DNA of 64,000 nt from Gammaproteobacteria bacterium (GCA_021648145.1 JAKITI010000011.1:1-64000), one strand, 5' to 3'; numbered from the stretch's first letter, positions 1-8,377 are shown. The notes: generated by a model not told the origin, from the sequence alone. Numbers and translations are program-made.

Positions 1-2
1 TA

Positions 3-356
3 CCTCAAGGAATTAATACCATATTAGGGCAAGATGGTAAGCTGCTTAGTGGCGGGCAGAGGCAGCGCATTGGTATCGCACGAGCGCTTTACCATGATAC
101 AAAAGTATTGGTGCTTGATGAACCAACAAGTGCGCTTGATATTCATTCAGAGCATGATTTTATGCAATGTTTGAATGATCTTAAACATAAATATTTAATT
201 ATTTTAATATCGCATAGTCCTTCTGCAATAAAGTTGTCAGATAACATATATTTAATGGATGCTGGTAAATTAAAAGCAAATGGAAGTTATGGCAAGTTAA
301 TGGGCAACTCTCCTAGTTTTTTCGAAATGATGAATAAAGCAGACAGTAGTTTATAG
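3..356 (+). CDS. ABC transporter ATP-binding subunit (C-terminal part)
   Basis: This is the C-terminal end of an ABC ATPase; the gene begins before the window and the reading frame is open from base 3. The ABC signature is visible as LLSGGQRQRIGIARAL, followed by the Walker B segment VLVLDEPTSALD, a D-loop, and the switch histidine in ILISHS. The tail ends in DSSL. The spacing from signature to stop fits the last third of an ATPase domain, and it could equally be the C-terminus of a fused permease-ATPase exporter. The substrate cannot be told from this part. The AT-rich composition matches the next gene rather than the cop/por regions. Family call is secure, role unknown. Confidence 0.9.
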   Translation, partial: PQGINTILGQDGKLLSGGQRQRIGIARALYHDTKVLVLDEPTSALDIHSEHDFMQCLNDLKHKYLIILISHSPSAIKLSDNIYLMDAGKLKANGSYGKLMGNSPSFFEMMNKADSSL

Positions 357-522
357 TCTTGATTGTGATGTTTTGAACACTTTTAACTTTTGGTGCTTGT
401 AAAATCTGTAATTATAATTTAGGTTGTATTAATAGTTCTGTATTGGCTTCAATTCCTTTGCGCAAAGTCTCACTTTTAAATGGGCGACTTTCCTTGAGGG
501 GCTTTATTAATAAGGATTTGTC

Positions 523-1410
523 ATGATGAAATTTATATCGATTTTTTTTGTAGCAGTGGGCATGTGCCTAATAACTTTGAACTCATTCGCAGCTACAAAG
601 CTAGTTAATCCAGAGTGGGAGTTTTTCGATGATTTTGAGGGAGCTAGTGATAGCAGTTTTTGGAGTAATCCGGGTACTTCCTTAAATTATGGCGTAAACC
701 GCCCCAGTGCAGATAGCAAAGTATTAGAAATGAAGTTTATACCTAACAGTGAAGGCGGCGGTGATTCTTGGTCAGAATATGACTTTGAACTTGGTATTCA
801 AGCTGTTCAGGTAGAAGTTAGCTTTAAAATGTTCACGCCTAGCGATTACGTACCTGTTGAAAATAACGATAAGTTCTTTTATTTGTTTTCTGGTAAATAC
901 GGTCACTCTTATGCAAATATTGTTGTCAACAGCGAGGGGTGGGGGTCGGCATTGGGTGCAATGCCATCAATTAATGTGGGTGTTGACCAAAAGAACTTTG
1001 GACATTTCATGGTCTCAAAAGCAGAAAGGTTGCCTGTATGGAAAACAAGAGAAGGTAAGTGGTCAAACATTCAAATATTTTTAGAATTAGCTACTGAAGA
1101 AGGTGATTATGGCTATTATGAAATTTTTAAAGATGGTGTGCTATTAACCGCAACCTATTCTAAAAATTTAATCACCCCCTACAGTAGTGCTCCGGATTCT
1201 GATAAATTAATTAAATATTCTCAAATGGGCAATTTTATTGACCAAGGCACCTTGTTGGGTTGGGCGAACGGTGCATCTAATGGTGGTTTTCGTGTCGATA
1301 CCAACTTTCTGATTGATGACTTTAGAATCCGTGCTAATTCTAAGCATGGTGAAGTAGAAGGAGCAGATAAAATTCCTCCAGGCAAAGTAAAAAATATAAT
1401 AATCAAATAA
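523..1410 (+). CDS. secreted protein of unknown function, possible concanavalin A-like fold
   Basis: The 295-aa product starts with a Sec signal peptide (MKFISIFFVAVGMCLITLNS, probable cleavage near SFAA). The rest is rich in aromatic residues and Ser/Gly, with beta-strand-like stretches such as WSEYDFELG and YGYYEIFKDGVLL. Alternating Trp/Tyr strands, a GGGDSW loop and the late FLIDDFRIRA strand resemble concanavalin A-like lectin or polysaccharide-lyase (heparin/alginate lyase-like) proteins. I cannot identify a catalytic residue set, so no enzyme is claimed. It stands alone between an ABC gene and insertion-sequence remnants, and it may be cargo of a mobile region. Start taken at the ATG ATG pair; the second (526) is equally good. 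Confidence 0.6.
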   Translation: MMKFISIFFVAVGMCLITLNSFAATKLVNPEWEFFDDFEGASDSSFWSNPGTSLNYGVNRPSADSKVLEMKFIPNSEGGGDSWSEYDFELGIQAVQVEVSFKMFTPSDYVPVENNDKFFYLFSGKYGHSYANIVVNSEGWGSALGAMPSINVGVDQKNFGHFMVSKAERLPVWKTREGKWSNIQIFLELATEEGDYGYYEIFKDGVLLTATYSKNLITPYSSAPDSDKLIKYSQMGNFIDQGTLLGWANGASNGGFRVDTNFLIDDFRIRANSKHGEVEGADKIPPGKVKNIIIK

Positions 1411-1470
1411 TACCGGTAGGATTTTTTATTGTTTTTCCTTAAATTAGGCTCTAGTTCTTATTAATATAAT

Positions 1471-1971
1471 TGTAGTGGTCTAATAGAACAGAACACATTA
1501 ATGAGAGACAATTAAGAGTCTAACATTGAGGTGTTTCGGATGGGATAAAAAAGAGACGTACAGCAAAGAGTTTAAAGAAGAAGCAGTAGCGCTGGTGCAT
1601 GATCAAGGGTGTTCGGTTACGGATGCAGCAAAATCATTGGGTATTGCCTCGAATATTCTCTATCGCTGGAAACAGAATATTGAAGATAAGAAGCAGGGTG
1701 AAGATGAACGTGAAGAGCTCAAAAGCTTGCATAAAGAATTTACGAATGGAGAAAGAAATACTACTTGCGCCCTGTGGGTAAAAAAGGCCAGCGCCTTCTT
1801 TGCGAAAGAAATGAAATAAAGTATGGCTTCATTCAAGCACAAGAAGGCTTTCCGATTAAGACGCTTGCTAGGTGATGGAAGTGCGCCCATCTGGTTATTA
1901 CACCTGGATAAAATGCCCAGCCGTACTGATTTCAGCCGATGATCTGCGGTTATACCGGAGGTATGATCATT
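1471..1971 (+). pseudogene. IS3-family insertion sequence relic (orfA plus start of orfB)
   Basis: The left end may be TGTAGTGGTC at 1471, a typical IS3-type terminus. From about 1550 the frame encodes an OrfA helix-turn-helix protein: TYSKEFKEEAVALVHDQG, then SVTDAAKSLGIASNILYRWK. The leucine-zipper part is broken: one frame carries KNLRMEKEIL and another carries ASAFFAKEMK, so there are at least two indels between about 1740 and 1790. OrfB begins in the -1 frame (YGFIQAQEGFPIKTLA) and continues only after another shift as VMEVRPSGYYTWIK. It stops near 1971 where the IS256-type element begins; no DDE region of OrfB remains. It is clearly dead. Confidence 0.8.
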
Positions 1972-3314
1972 TCTGGTGTATGAGGAAAAGAAGTAGCAGC
2001 GTATCCTGTTGATTGATCTTGACGGATCAACAACCAACAAGGATTACACTGCATGACTGATAGTAATGTTTCCCAACTGCATAAACCAGAACCGATTGAC
2101 GTTTGTGCAACATGTATTAAAGCAAGGTGCGCAGCAGCTACTTGCGAAGGCAATAGAGGCTGAAGTTCAACTGCTCCTTGAAAGCAATCGTTCATTAACA
2201 AGTGATGACGGTAAAGCGGGTTTAGTACGCAATGGCTACTTGCCAGAGCGCACCATTCAAACCGGCCTTGGTGACATCACCGTGAAGATTCCTAAGGTGC
2301 GAGACCGAACAGGGCGAGGTGTAAAGTTCAATAGCTCACTGGTGCCGCCCTATTTGAAGCGCAGCCAAACGATTGAAGAGTTTTTGCCTTGGTTATATTT
2401 ACGCGGCATCTCTACCGGTGACTTTAGTGAATCGCTTAAGCACTTATTAGGCGACCAAGCCAAAGGGCTATCTGCGGGCACCATTAGCCGATTAAAAGCG
2501 ACCTGGGAAGATGACTTCATACTTTGGCAAAAGCGTGACTTGAGTAAAAAGCGTTACGTTTATGTTTGGGCTGACGACGTTTATTGCAACGTCCGCATGG
2601 ACGATAAGATTTGCCTGCTGGTGATCATAGGCTCCGATGAGGCGGGTAATAAAGAGCTTATCGCCGTCAGCGACGGCTATAGGGAGTCCGAAGCAAGTTG
2701 GTCTGATGTGTTGCTGGACTTAAAGCAACGCGGGCTAAAATCAGACCCTAAAGTCGCTGTTGGTGATGGCGCGTTAGGCTTCTGGAAAGCGGTAGCTAAA
2801 TACTGGCCAGAAACGAAAGGGCAGCGATGCTGGGTGCATAAAACGGCCAACGTATTGGCAAAACTACCGAAGGCCATACAGCCAAAAGTGAAAGCCTTGT
2901 TGCATGAGATTTGGTTGTCGGAAACAAAGGATCAGGCCAACAGTGCGATGGATGATTGCATTTTTCGGTATGAAGCCAAGTATCCAAAGGCCACAAAATG
3001 CCTGGAAAAAGATAGAGCAGCCTTGCTCACCTTTTATGATTACCCCGCCGAGCACTGGGGGCATTTGCGGACATCGAACCCCATTGAGTCCGTGTTCGCC
3101 ACAGTAAGGCTGAGAACAACAAAAAGTAAAAACTGTGGTAGTCGAGCTACCACATTAGCGATGGTATTAAAGCTAATGGAGACCGCTCAAAAGCGCTGGC
3201 ACAGATTACGAGGGTATAGTTTACTAGCGGATGTTATTACTGGGGTGAAATTCAGTGATGGCATCAAACAAGAACAACAGGATCGTGATGCTGCTTGATG
3301 ACCCATACACCAGA
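1972..3314 (+). mobile_element. IS256-family insertion sequence
   Basis: The element is bounded by an imperfect inverted repeat: TCTGGTGTATGAGG at 1972-1985, and ACCCATACACCAGA at 3301-3314 (reverse complement TCTGGTGTATGGGT, 12 of 14 matching). It contains one transposase gene. It lies inside the orfB part of the IS3 relic, so it arrived later. No convincing target duplication is visible, and the true ends may lie several bases outside the repeat. Confidence 0.65.
2066..3298 (+). CDS. IS256-family (mutator-type) transposase
   Basis: The 410-aa transposase carries the DDE catalytic set typical of IS256/MuDR-like enzymes: Asp in YVWADDVYCNVR, Asp in VAVGDGALGFWKA, and Glu in SNPIESVFATVRLRTTKSK. 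The region CWVHKTANVL is also a hallmark of the family. The length is near the family norm of about 400. The start is doubtful. An ATG at 2053 in another frame encodes MTDSNVSQLHKPEPID, which looks like a normal IS256-type N-terminus, and the downstream frame resumes at LTFVQHVLKQGAQQLL, so a one-base indel around 2096-2100 has probably displaced the true start. The ATG at 2066 gives a protein with an aberrant first dozen residues. Activity is uncertain. Confidence 0.88.
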   Translation: MFPNCINQNRLTFVQHVLKQGAQQLLAKAIEAEVQLLLESNRSLTSDDGKAGLVRNGYLPERTIQTGLGDITVKIPKVRDRTGRGVKFNSSLVPPYLKRSQTIEEFLPWLYLRGISTGDFSESLKHLLGDQAKGLSAGTISRLKATWEDDFILWQKRDLSKKRYVYVWADDVYCNVRMDDKICLLVIIGSDEAGNKELIAVSDGYRESEASWSDVLLDLKQRGLKSDPKVAVGDGALGFWKAVAKYWPETKGQRCWVHKTANVLAKLPKAIQPKVKALLHEIWLSETKDQANSAMDDCIFRYEAKYPKATKCLEKDRAALLTFYDYPAEHWGHLRTSNPIESVFATVRLRTTKSKNCGSRATTLAMVLKLMETAQKRWHRLRGYSLLADVITGVKFSDGIKQEQQDRDAA

Positions 3315-3347
3315 TTTGACTATAGCTCCTATTTTTACACTGGGCTT

Positions 3348-3403
3348 GTTCAACAAACGGTTCAGATTTGCGGCTTCGCGCGATCTAACCTTATTCGTTA
3401 GAT
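3348..3403 (+). other. attC-like integron cassette recombination site
   Basis: The 56-bp segment has the parts of an attC site in order: R'' box GTTCAAC (3348-3354, fits RYYYAAC), spacer, L'' box TTCAGAT (3361-3367), a GC-rich short hairpin with GCGGCTTCGCGC, L' box ATCTAA (3383-3388), spacer, and R' box GTTAGAT (3397-3403, fits GTTRRRY). L'' and L' pair except for one extra C in L'', exactly where canonical sites such as aadA-type attC carry the extrahelical base. No integrase gene is present in the window. The cassette gene that should precede it is replaced by the IS256-type element. The R' end overlaps the last codons of the reverse-strand gene. Confidence 0.65.
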
Positions 3404-4452
3404 TTATTTTTTAAATCAAGCGCTGAAATTGCTTTATTAACCATTCGTTTTACATCATTTGTCATATTGACAGGTGTAAGAATTATTTCTGAATGTCTTT
3501 GAGCATACACTCTAAAAATTTCATCAGCAAATGCTTGGCCAACCGCTTTTACTTCCGCAAAATCAAAGATTACGTTCTCAAATTTTTCTACCCTAGTTAG
3601 CACCCTCTTAGCTTGCGACCTAGATACAAGTTTTTCATTTTTGTACTGTGCTAACCTAACGGGTACTACTGTTTTATTAAACTTAAAGTCTTCTGGTCCT
3701 TCTGTGTATTCAGAAAATACATTTTGTATTTCTCGTTTAGAGTTTCGTTTAATCACCATAAAAACCATAGTTCCAATTGTCTCTATAGGTATATCAGAAT
3801 CCAAAAGATAATCATATTCATCAGTATGGTCATGGCTAAATTCAATTCCCTTTGAATCAATATCAAACTTATCAAATACTCTAGACGTAAAAAATATACC
3901 TTCACCAGTATGGTTATCTGGATCAGTAGTTAACTTACCTTTTGATAGTTCTAGTAGCGCTTGCCTTTCGTCCGACAAATTACATAATCTTTTAATTCGT
4001 TTAAAAATCCCTTCTCCATTGTCTATAACGATGATTATTATGTGATCTTTTCCTCTTAAAACCGTTATGTATACTGTTGTGCCACCAGAATGATCAATAA
4101 CATTATTAACCATTTCAGTAAAACCGTAGTGACATATATCAACTAAGTTTTCTGAAAGTTCTTCAAATATAAACGAATAGTAATCTCTCCAAATTTTATC
4201 TTCAGCTACATCATCATTTAATGTGAATGAGGATCTAACTTCTCGCACGTCACCAAGAAAATACTTTTTTCCTTTGCCTATCCCTGTAGATGATATCCAA
4301 TCACCCTTTTCTAATCGTTTGATATGACTATTTACTGCTTGGGGGGTAATCGAGAATGTCTTTGCAATATGTTTTGATATGTCATTTGGATGATATTTTA
4401 TATCTCGGAGAATTTGTTGCCTTATTCTCTCACCTCTTTCTTTATTATTCAC
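3391..4452 (-). CDS. winged-helix / GHKL ATPase / STAS-like (DUF4325) protein
   Basis: The 353-aa protein has three parts. Residues 1-70 form a helix-turn-helix (SKHIAKTFSITPQAVNSHIK, then a wing). Residues about 95-210 are a GHKL/HATPase_c domain, with the N-box FTEMVNNVIDHSGG, G1 box IDNGEGIFKRI, and a later HTGEGIFFTS loop. Residues about 260-340 resemble the STAS-like DUF4325 domain (VIFDFAEVKAVGQAFADEIF). It therefore fuses a DNA-binding element with an anti-sigma-kinase-like ATPase and an anti-anti-sigma-like fold. Start is the GTG at 4452, preceded by AAAGGA at six bases' distance. That Shine-Dalgarno sits in the arm of a perfect inverted repeat, suggesting self-regulation. The biological target is unknown. 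It lies next to an attC-like site, so it may be a cassette-borne gene. Confidence 0.8.
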   Translation of the reverse strand: MNNKERGERIRQQILRDIKYHPNDISKHIAKTFSITPQAVNSHIKRLEKGDWISSTGIGKGKKYFLGDVREVRSSFTLNDDVAEDKIWRDYYSFIFEELSENLVDICHYGFTEMVNNVIDHSGGTTVYITVLRGKDHIIIIVIDNGEGIFKRIKRLCNLSDERQALLELSKGKLTTDPDNHTGEGIFFTSRVFDKFDIDSKGIEFSHDHTDEYDYLLDSDIPIETIGTMVFMVIKRNSKREIQNVFSEYTEGPEDFKFNKTVVPVRLAQYKNEKLVSRSQAKRVLTRVEKFENVIFDFAEVKAVGQAFADEIFRVYAQRHSEIILTPVNMTNDVKRMVNKAISALDLKNKSNE

Positions 4453-4458
4453 AGCTTG

Positions 4459-4487
4459 TCCTTTAAGAAACTAACTTTCTTAAAGGA
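4459..4487 (-). promoter_or_regulatory. perfect 12-bp inverted repeat covering the RBS of the GHKL/STAS gene
   Basis: Arms TCCTTTAAGAAA (4459-4470) and TTTCTTAAAGGA (4476-4487) are exact reverse complements around a 5-base loop. On the reverse strand the 3' arm ends in the AAAGGA ribosome binding site, six bases before the GTG start at 4452. The repeat can be a DNA operator for the gene's own winged-helix domain, an RNA hairpin that hides the ribosome binding site, or both. Confidence 0.6.
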
Positions 4488-4550
4488 TAGCGGTATTTTT
4501 CTTAAATGACAATAGAATTATTTCAAAAAGTGACATGGAGTAAGTTGCTG

Positions 4551-4788
4551 GGTAATGGGTCGAATTTGTAGTTATTCTGTATAATCTGAATTTATGACCT
4601 GTTATCAAGAAATAAGTTGCCCAAAGTGCAGCAGTATAAAAATCACAAGATCTGGGACGAATGGTAAAGGAAAGCAACGTTACTATTGTCGTAATTCAGA
4701 GTGTAAAACTAAAACATTCATGCTTAACAACAAATTCGACCGCCACCAAATAGATAATTCTTTAGGAATATCTGAACAAGTTTGCTAA
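4551..4788 (+). pseudogene. IS1-family element fragment (InsA-like N-terminus)
   Basis: The sequence GGTAATGGGT at 4551 resembles the left terminus of IS1-family elements. A frame starting at 4594 encodes an InsA-type zinc-binding head: CPKCSS, then NGKGKQRYYCRNSEC, followed by FMLNNKFDRHQ and a stop at 4788. The product is 64 aa, whereas the complete InsA plus InsB transposase exceeds 200 aa. The catalytic part is missing, and no right terminus was recognised. Confidence 0.7.
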
Positions 4789-4862
4789 TGAAACTCCTAG
4801 TATCCAGAAGGCTTTGGACTCCGATCCATTGGTCGCATACTAAGTCTGTAGTATTAAGAGAG

Positions 4863-4884
4863 AGCAACATCAATTGATGTTGCT
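4863..4884. terminator. probable rho-independent terminator hairpin
   Basis: AGCAACATCAATTGATGTTGCT is close to a perfect palindrome and is followed on the + strand by a T-rich run (TTCTTGCTTTTTAAT). On the reverse strand it follows the multicopper oxidase gene and is trailed by CTCTCTTAAT. It can serve either direction but fits the + strand better. Confidence 0.5.
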
Positions 4885-4916
4885 TTCTTGCTTTTTAATA
4901 TTGGTTTTTCAGTGAT

Positions 4917-7406
4917 CTATTGTACTTCAAACGTCCCCATCATGCCTGCATCTTCATGCTCCAAAATATGGCAATGATACATGTATTTACCTTTGTTGAT
5001 GATCGGGTCAAAGCGACCGATAAAGCGCACAGTTTCACCAGGTTGCACCAGTACCGTATCTTTCCAGCCCAAATCCACGCCGCTGGCTGGAGTGTTGTCA
5101 CGATCCAGTATTTGCCATTGAATTGCGTGAGCATGGAAAGGGTGAGCCATGGGGGATGTGTTACTGATTGCCCAGATTTCAGTGGCCCCTTCTTTGACCA
5201 ACTCATCAACTCGATCCATATCAAAGGTTTTGTCATTGATGAGGAAAGTCATGCCGCCGCCATTCATATTACCCATGCCCATAGACATGACGAAGTTGCG
5301 CTGCTCAGTCGCATCGGCTTCTGTTAAACGGGTATGAATTTCAGCAGTTTCAGGTAGGCGGTCATAAAGTGTGATTTCATCGCTAGCTTCTGTGGTGATA
5401 TCAAAGCGCATGATGTCAAAACGCTGACCATTACGCATCATATCAGCCATTCCATCCATGTTTTCCATACCACCAGACCCCATATCACCAGATCCCATAC
5501 CACCAGAGTTATGAACCATGCGTGTCATACCTCCCATGTTATTTCCACCCATACCCATCATCTGATTACCGTTAAATTTACGACTGACTAGCATCACTTT
5601 GTCATCAACGCTATAGGCACCAAAATCAATAACAATTTCAGCGCGTTCAGCCGCACCTAGTAACACATGGTCAGTTTCTACAGGCTCAGGCAACAGACCA
5701 CCATCGGTGCCGACAACATGGAATTTTGCACCATTGCTCAGAGCGATATCCATGGTTCTGGCATTGGAGGTGTTATAGATTCTGAAGCGATATTGGCGAC
5801 TTTCAACAGCAAGTTTTGGTAATTCAATGCCATTGACCAGTACAACATCACCAAGATTGCCATCTTCATCTTCGTTACGTGTTTTGTAGGCCAGTTCACG
5901 CACGCCGCCATTGTCCTCTTTAAATCGACGATCCTGGATTAATAGTGGAATATCATAATCACCCGCTGGTAACTGTTTGTCGGTTTCCAGTTTGCGACTG
6001 ATTTCATCATCAATTAAAAACAGGCCAGCCAGGCCGAAATAAACCTGTTCGGCTGTTTTTTCGTGAGGGTGAGGGTGAAACCAGAGTGAGGCCGCAGGCT
6101 GGTTGATCGTAAAGCTATAAGTGCGCGACTCATTGGCAGCGATAGGAAAGTCTGGGCCTCCATCCTCTTCACCCGGTATTTTGAAACCATGCCAGTGAAT
6201 GGTGGTCTCCTCATCAAGATTGTTGGTGATAGGCAAGGTCATTTTATCACCACGGCTGGCTCGAATAACAGGAGGCAGCTCTTTCCCGTTATAACGCAGC
6301 ATAGGGGTTGTCCAGCTTTCGCCTGGTGTCCTCACGGGCACCTGAACATTAGGTTCTGGATTAAGCGTATATGTGCCAAAGGCATCATCAGGGTTGCCAT
6401 CTTCATCAGTCATCACAGACAAGTGAATAAAGTCGGGCAAGTTGGTGGCGATCAGGTTGGCGGCGGTCTCTTCGGTGGCATCGTTGCTCTGTTGTTGCAT
6501 CTGCTCAAATGGGGCTAAATCCATTCCCATATTTTCGAGCTCAGCTTTTTCATCATCGCTGATGTTACCCGCCATAAAACGATCCATAGTGTTGTTAAAC
6601 AGTTTGGCGCGAGCCTGGTAGTAGCTATTTTTTTGGTCGTGTGTTTTGAGTTCAATAACACGGCCATCTCGGTCAGTGATCTGGAGTGGCCTATCGTTTT
6701 GCTGGCCATCAAGCTTGCCATCTTCTAAGTCCATGACCCGTGTATCAATCAGCTCAAATATTTGCCCTGGTTTAAGGTTCATGCTTTGGGCTTCATAGGA
6801 AAAACTGATCGCACGGTTACGTGCCAGTGCTTCTTTTTGATTGGCGGGCAGGGTCGAAGTCAAATTCCCGGTGCGTAAAATTTCGTCACCAGAGCTGACG
6901 GGAAGGGGCGTTGTTCCATCAATTAACTTGGCCTGGATGAGCGTGCTGGATTTCTGGATTGCATCACGGATCTCTCCACCTTTGGCCAACTCTTGTTTAA
7001 CCATTTTTGCCAGCAAGGTGGTTTCGGGTGTCATGGCAATGTGCTGTTTGCCTTTAATGATGCTGTTTAGTTCTTCGGTTGTGAATACCGTCATCAGCCC
7101 CGTTGTGGCATTGGGGTTGACGGTTTCACCTGAGGCTTCATCGGTATAGCTTCCCCCCAGACTTTCAATGAAAACAACTTTGCCTTCCAGATCAGGAATT
7201 TCCATCTGAAACAGGCCTGCGTTACTGCCGCCACTGGCTAAAACAGTGCCATTCGTGTCAGTCATGCGAATAGTTGCATTATCAATGGGGCCTTTAAATA
7301 CACTGCCTGATAAGGTTTGGGCTTGACTACCATCACCACCACAACCTGCCAAAGTGGTGAGTGCAATACTCACACTGAGAGCTAAAACTGTTTTTTTTAT
7401 TTTCAT
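4917..7406 (-). CDS. multicopper oxidase lipoprotein with large N-terminal extension
   Basis: The 829-aa protein begins with a lipoprotein signal (TTLAGC, Cys22), so it is probably membrane-anchored in the periplasm or outer membrane. Residues about 30-330 are not cupredoxin-like: a beta-rich start (SGSVFKGPIDNATI) followed by a mostly helical region. The oxidase follows, with all four copper-binding motifs: HWHGF near 403, WFHPHPHE near 438, AHPFHAHA near 752, and HCHILEHEDAGMM near 807. The last has the Cys, His and Met of a type 1 site. A Met/Gly-rich insert lies at about 612-655 (MMGMGGNNMGGM and similar), as in copper-tolerance oxidases of the CueO/CopA type. Copper(I) oxidation is the likely role. 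The gene is divergent from a DUF2231 gene across a CopR-like box. Confidence 0.88.
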   Translation of the reverse strand: MKIKKTVLALSVSIALTTLAGCGGDGSQAQTLSGSVFKGPIDNATIRMTDTNGTVLASGGSNAGLFQMEIPDLEGKVVFIESLGGSYTDEASGETVNPNATTGLMTVFTTEELNSIIKGKQHIAMTPETTLLAKMVKQELAKGGEIRDAIQKSSTLIQAKLIDGTTPLPVSSGDEILRTGNLTSTLPANQKEALARNRAISFSYEAQSMNLKPGQIFELIDTRVMDLEDGKLDGQQNDRPLQITDRDGRVIELKTHDQKNSYYQARAKLFNNTMDRFMAGNISDDEKAELENMGMDLAPFEQMQQQSNDATEETAANLIATNLPDFIHLSVMTDEDGNPDDAFGTYTLNPEPNVQVPVRTPGESWTTPMLRYNGKELPPVIRASRGDKMTLPITNNLDEETTIHWHGFKIPGEEDGGPDFPIAANESRTYSFTINQPAASLWFHPHPHEKTAEQVYFGLAGLFLIDDEISRKLETDKQLPAGDYDIPLLIQDRRFKEDNGGVRELAYKTRNEDEDGNLGDVVLVNGIELPKLAVESRQYRFRIYNTSNARTMDIALSNGAKFHVVGTDGGLLPEPVETDHVLLGAAERAEIVIDFGAYSVDDKVMLVSRKFNGNQMMGMGGNNMGGMTRMVHNSGGMGSGDMGSGGMENMDGMADMMRNGQRFDIMRFDITTEASDEITLYDRLPETAEIHTRLTEADATEQRNFVMSMGMGNMNGGGMTFLINDKTFDMDRVDELVKEGATEIWAISNTSPMAHPFHAHAIQWQILDRDNTPASGVDLGWKDTVLVQPGETVRFIGRFDPIINKGKYMYHCHILEHEDAGMMGTFEVQ

Positions 7407-7571
7407 TGATCACTCCTGTTTTAATTGAAAAATATTCCGTGTAGAGAGTTCTAAGCATAGTGACGAAGTTTTGAGTGGTTGACAAGTGTGTGATGGTGAA
7501 AAAATTTCAGGTCATGCTGAAGTATATAGTTGACTATTTTGGTTATTTATTTCTCAGATAAAATCAGAGCA

Positions 7572-7627
7572 CATTACAAAACTGTAATGCAAGTGTCACT
7601 TGATGGACAGGTGTCAGCCGTTACTCT
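7572..7627 (+). promoter_or_regulatory. CopR/CusR-like palindrome and associated promoter
   Basis: The palindrome CATTACAAAACTGTAATG (7572-7589) matches the form of boxes bound by copper-sensing OmpR-family regulators (CopR/CusR/PcoR type). A -10-like TACTCT at 7622-7627 follows 32 bases after the palindrome; the second copy of the motif at 28801 has its -10-like hexamer at exactly the same distance. This orients the promoter toward the DUF2231 gene at 7723. Other bases are shared between the two sites (GTCAC, TGAT, GAC). The intergenic stretch 7407-7722 shows no gene. Confidence 0.65.
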
Positions 7628-7722
7628 TTAACTAATTGGTGCGGTTGATCGTCACTCTTTTGCGTCACAACTAGCATAGATAAAAAAATGAACGGCCTAT
7701 TTATTAAACCAAGGAGCACTAA

Positions 7723-8328
7723 ATGCCTGAAATAATTCCTAATTTGCACCCCATATTTGTCCACTTTACGGTGGCTTTGTTGTCACTGTCTGTTGGGCTT
7801 TTTGTTGTAACACTATTTGTTAAGTCACCACTGAAAGAGCAATGGCAAACGGTTGCTCGTTGGACGTTGTGGTTTGGTGCAGGAATTACGATTATTACTG
7901 GCCTTACAGGTCTTGAAGCTTATAACACGGTGGCTCATGACACTCCTTCCCATCTGGCGATGACCGATCACCGTAATTGGGCAGTGGTCACCATTGTACT
8001 GTTTCTGGTGTTGGCTTCATGGTCTATCTTATGGATACGCAAAGGCAAACATTTAGGCGCTGCCTTTGTGGTGTGTATGGTCATCGCAGGCGGTATTTTA
8101 GGCTCTACTGCATGGCATGGAGGTGAGTTAGTTTATCGCTACGGTCTCGGCGTGATGTCACTGCCTCAATCTGAAGGTGAAGGCCATTCTCATTCACACG
8201 GAGAAGGTGGCGGGCATGGGCATGGCGGGGATCAAGCCGCTGACCATGATGATGGAATGATGGATTTTGGTGGCATGGATGAAATGATAATGGAAGGTGA
8301 AAGTGATGGCCATGATCACGCACATTGA
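7723..8328 (+). CDS. DUF2231-family membrane protein with His-rich tail
   Basis: The 201-aa protein has about four membrane segments in residues 8-145 and begins with NLHPIFVHFTVALL, the usual opening of DUF2231 proteins (a histidine followed by a hydrophobic helix). Another paired motif, STAWHGGELVYRYG, is also typical of that family. The tail from about residue 150 is crowded with histidine (HSHSHGEGGGHGHGG, HDHAH) plus acidic and Met residues, a likely metal-binding extension. The start ATG follows AAGGAG. It is probably expressed from the CopR-like promoter upstream and belongs with the copper genes. No enzymatic role is known for the domain, and a metal buffering role is inference. Confidence 0.75.
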   Translation: MPEIIPNLHPIFVHFTVALLSLSVGLFVVTLFVKSPLKEQWQTVARWTLWFGAGITIITGLTGLEAYNTVAHDTPSHLAMTDHRNWAVVTIVLFLVLASWSILWIRKGKHLGAAFVVCMVIAGGILGSTAWHGGELVYRYGLGVMSLPQSEGEGHSHSHGEGGGHGHGGDQAADHDDGMMDFGGMDEMIMEGESDGHDHAH

Positions 8329-8345
8329 TTAGAGGTGAAAAATGC

Positions 8346-8377
8346 TTGACCTATGTGTCGCACTCAGGCTTTACGCT
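8346..8377 (+). promoter_or_regulatory. MerR-type promoter (20-bp spacer)
   Basis: The -35 TTGACC (8346-8351) and -10 TACGCT (8372-8377) are separated by 20 bases, the over-long spacing typical of promoters activated by MerR-family proteins. The spacer carries dyad halves related to ACCTAYGTG and CACATAGG. Near-identical elements lie at 28604 and 32043. The promoter reads into the ICMT-like/YHS gene group. Confidence 0.7.

Noticed and set aside
4920-5327. Forward-strand open frame of 135 codons opposite the multicopper oxidase
   Set aside because: It is the antisense shadow of the C-terminal cupredoxin region and has no ribosome site or known motif.
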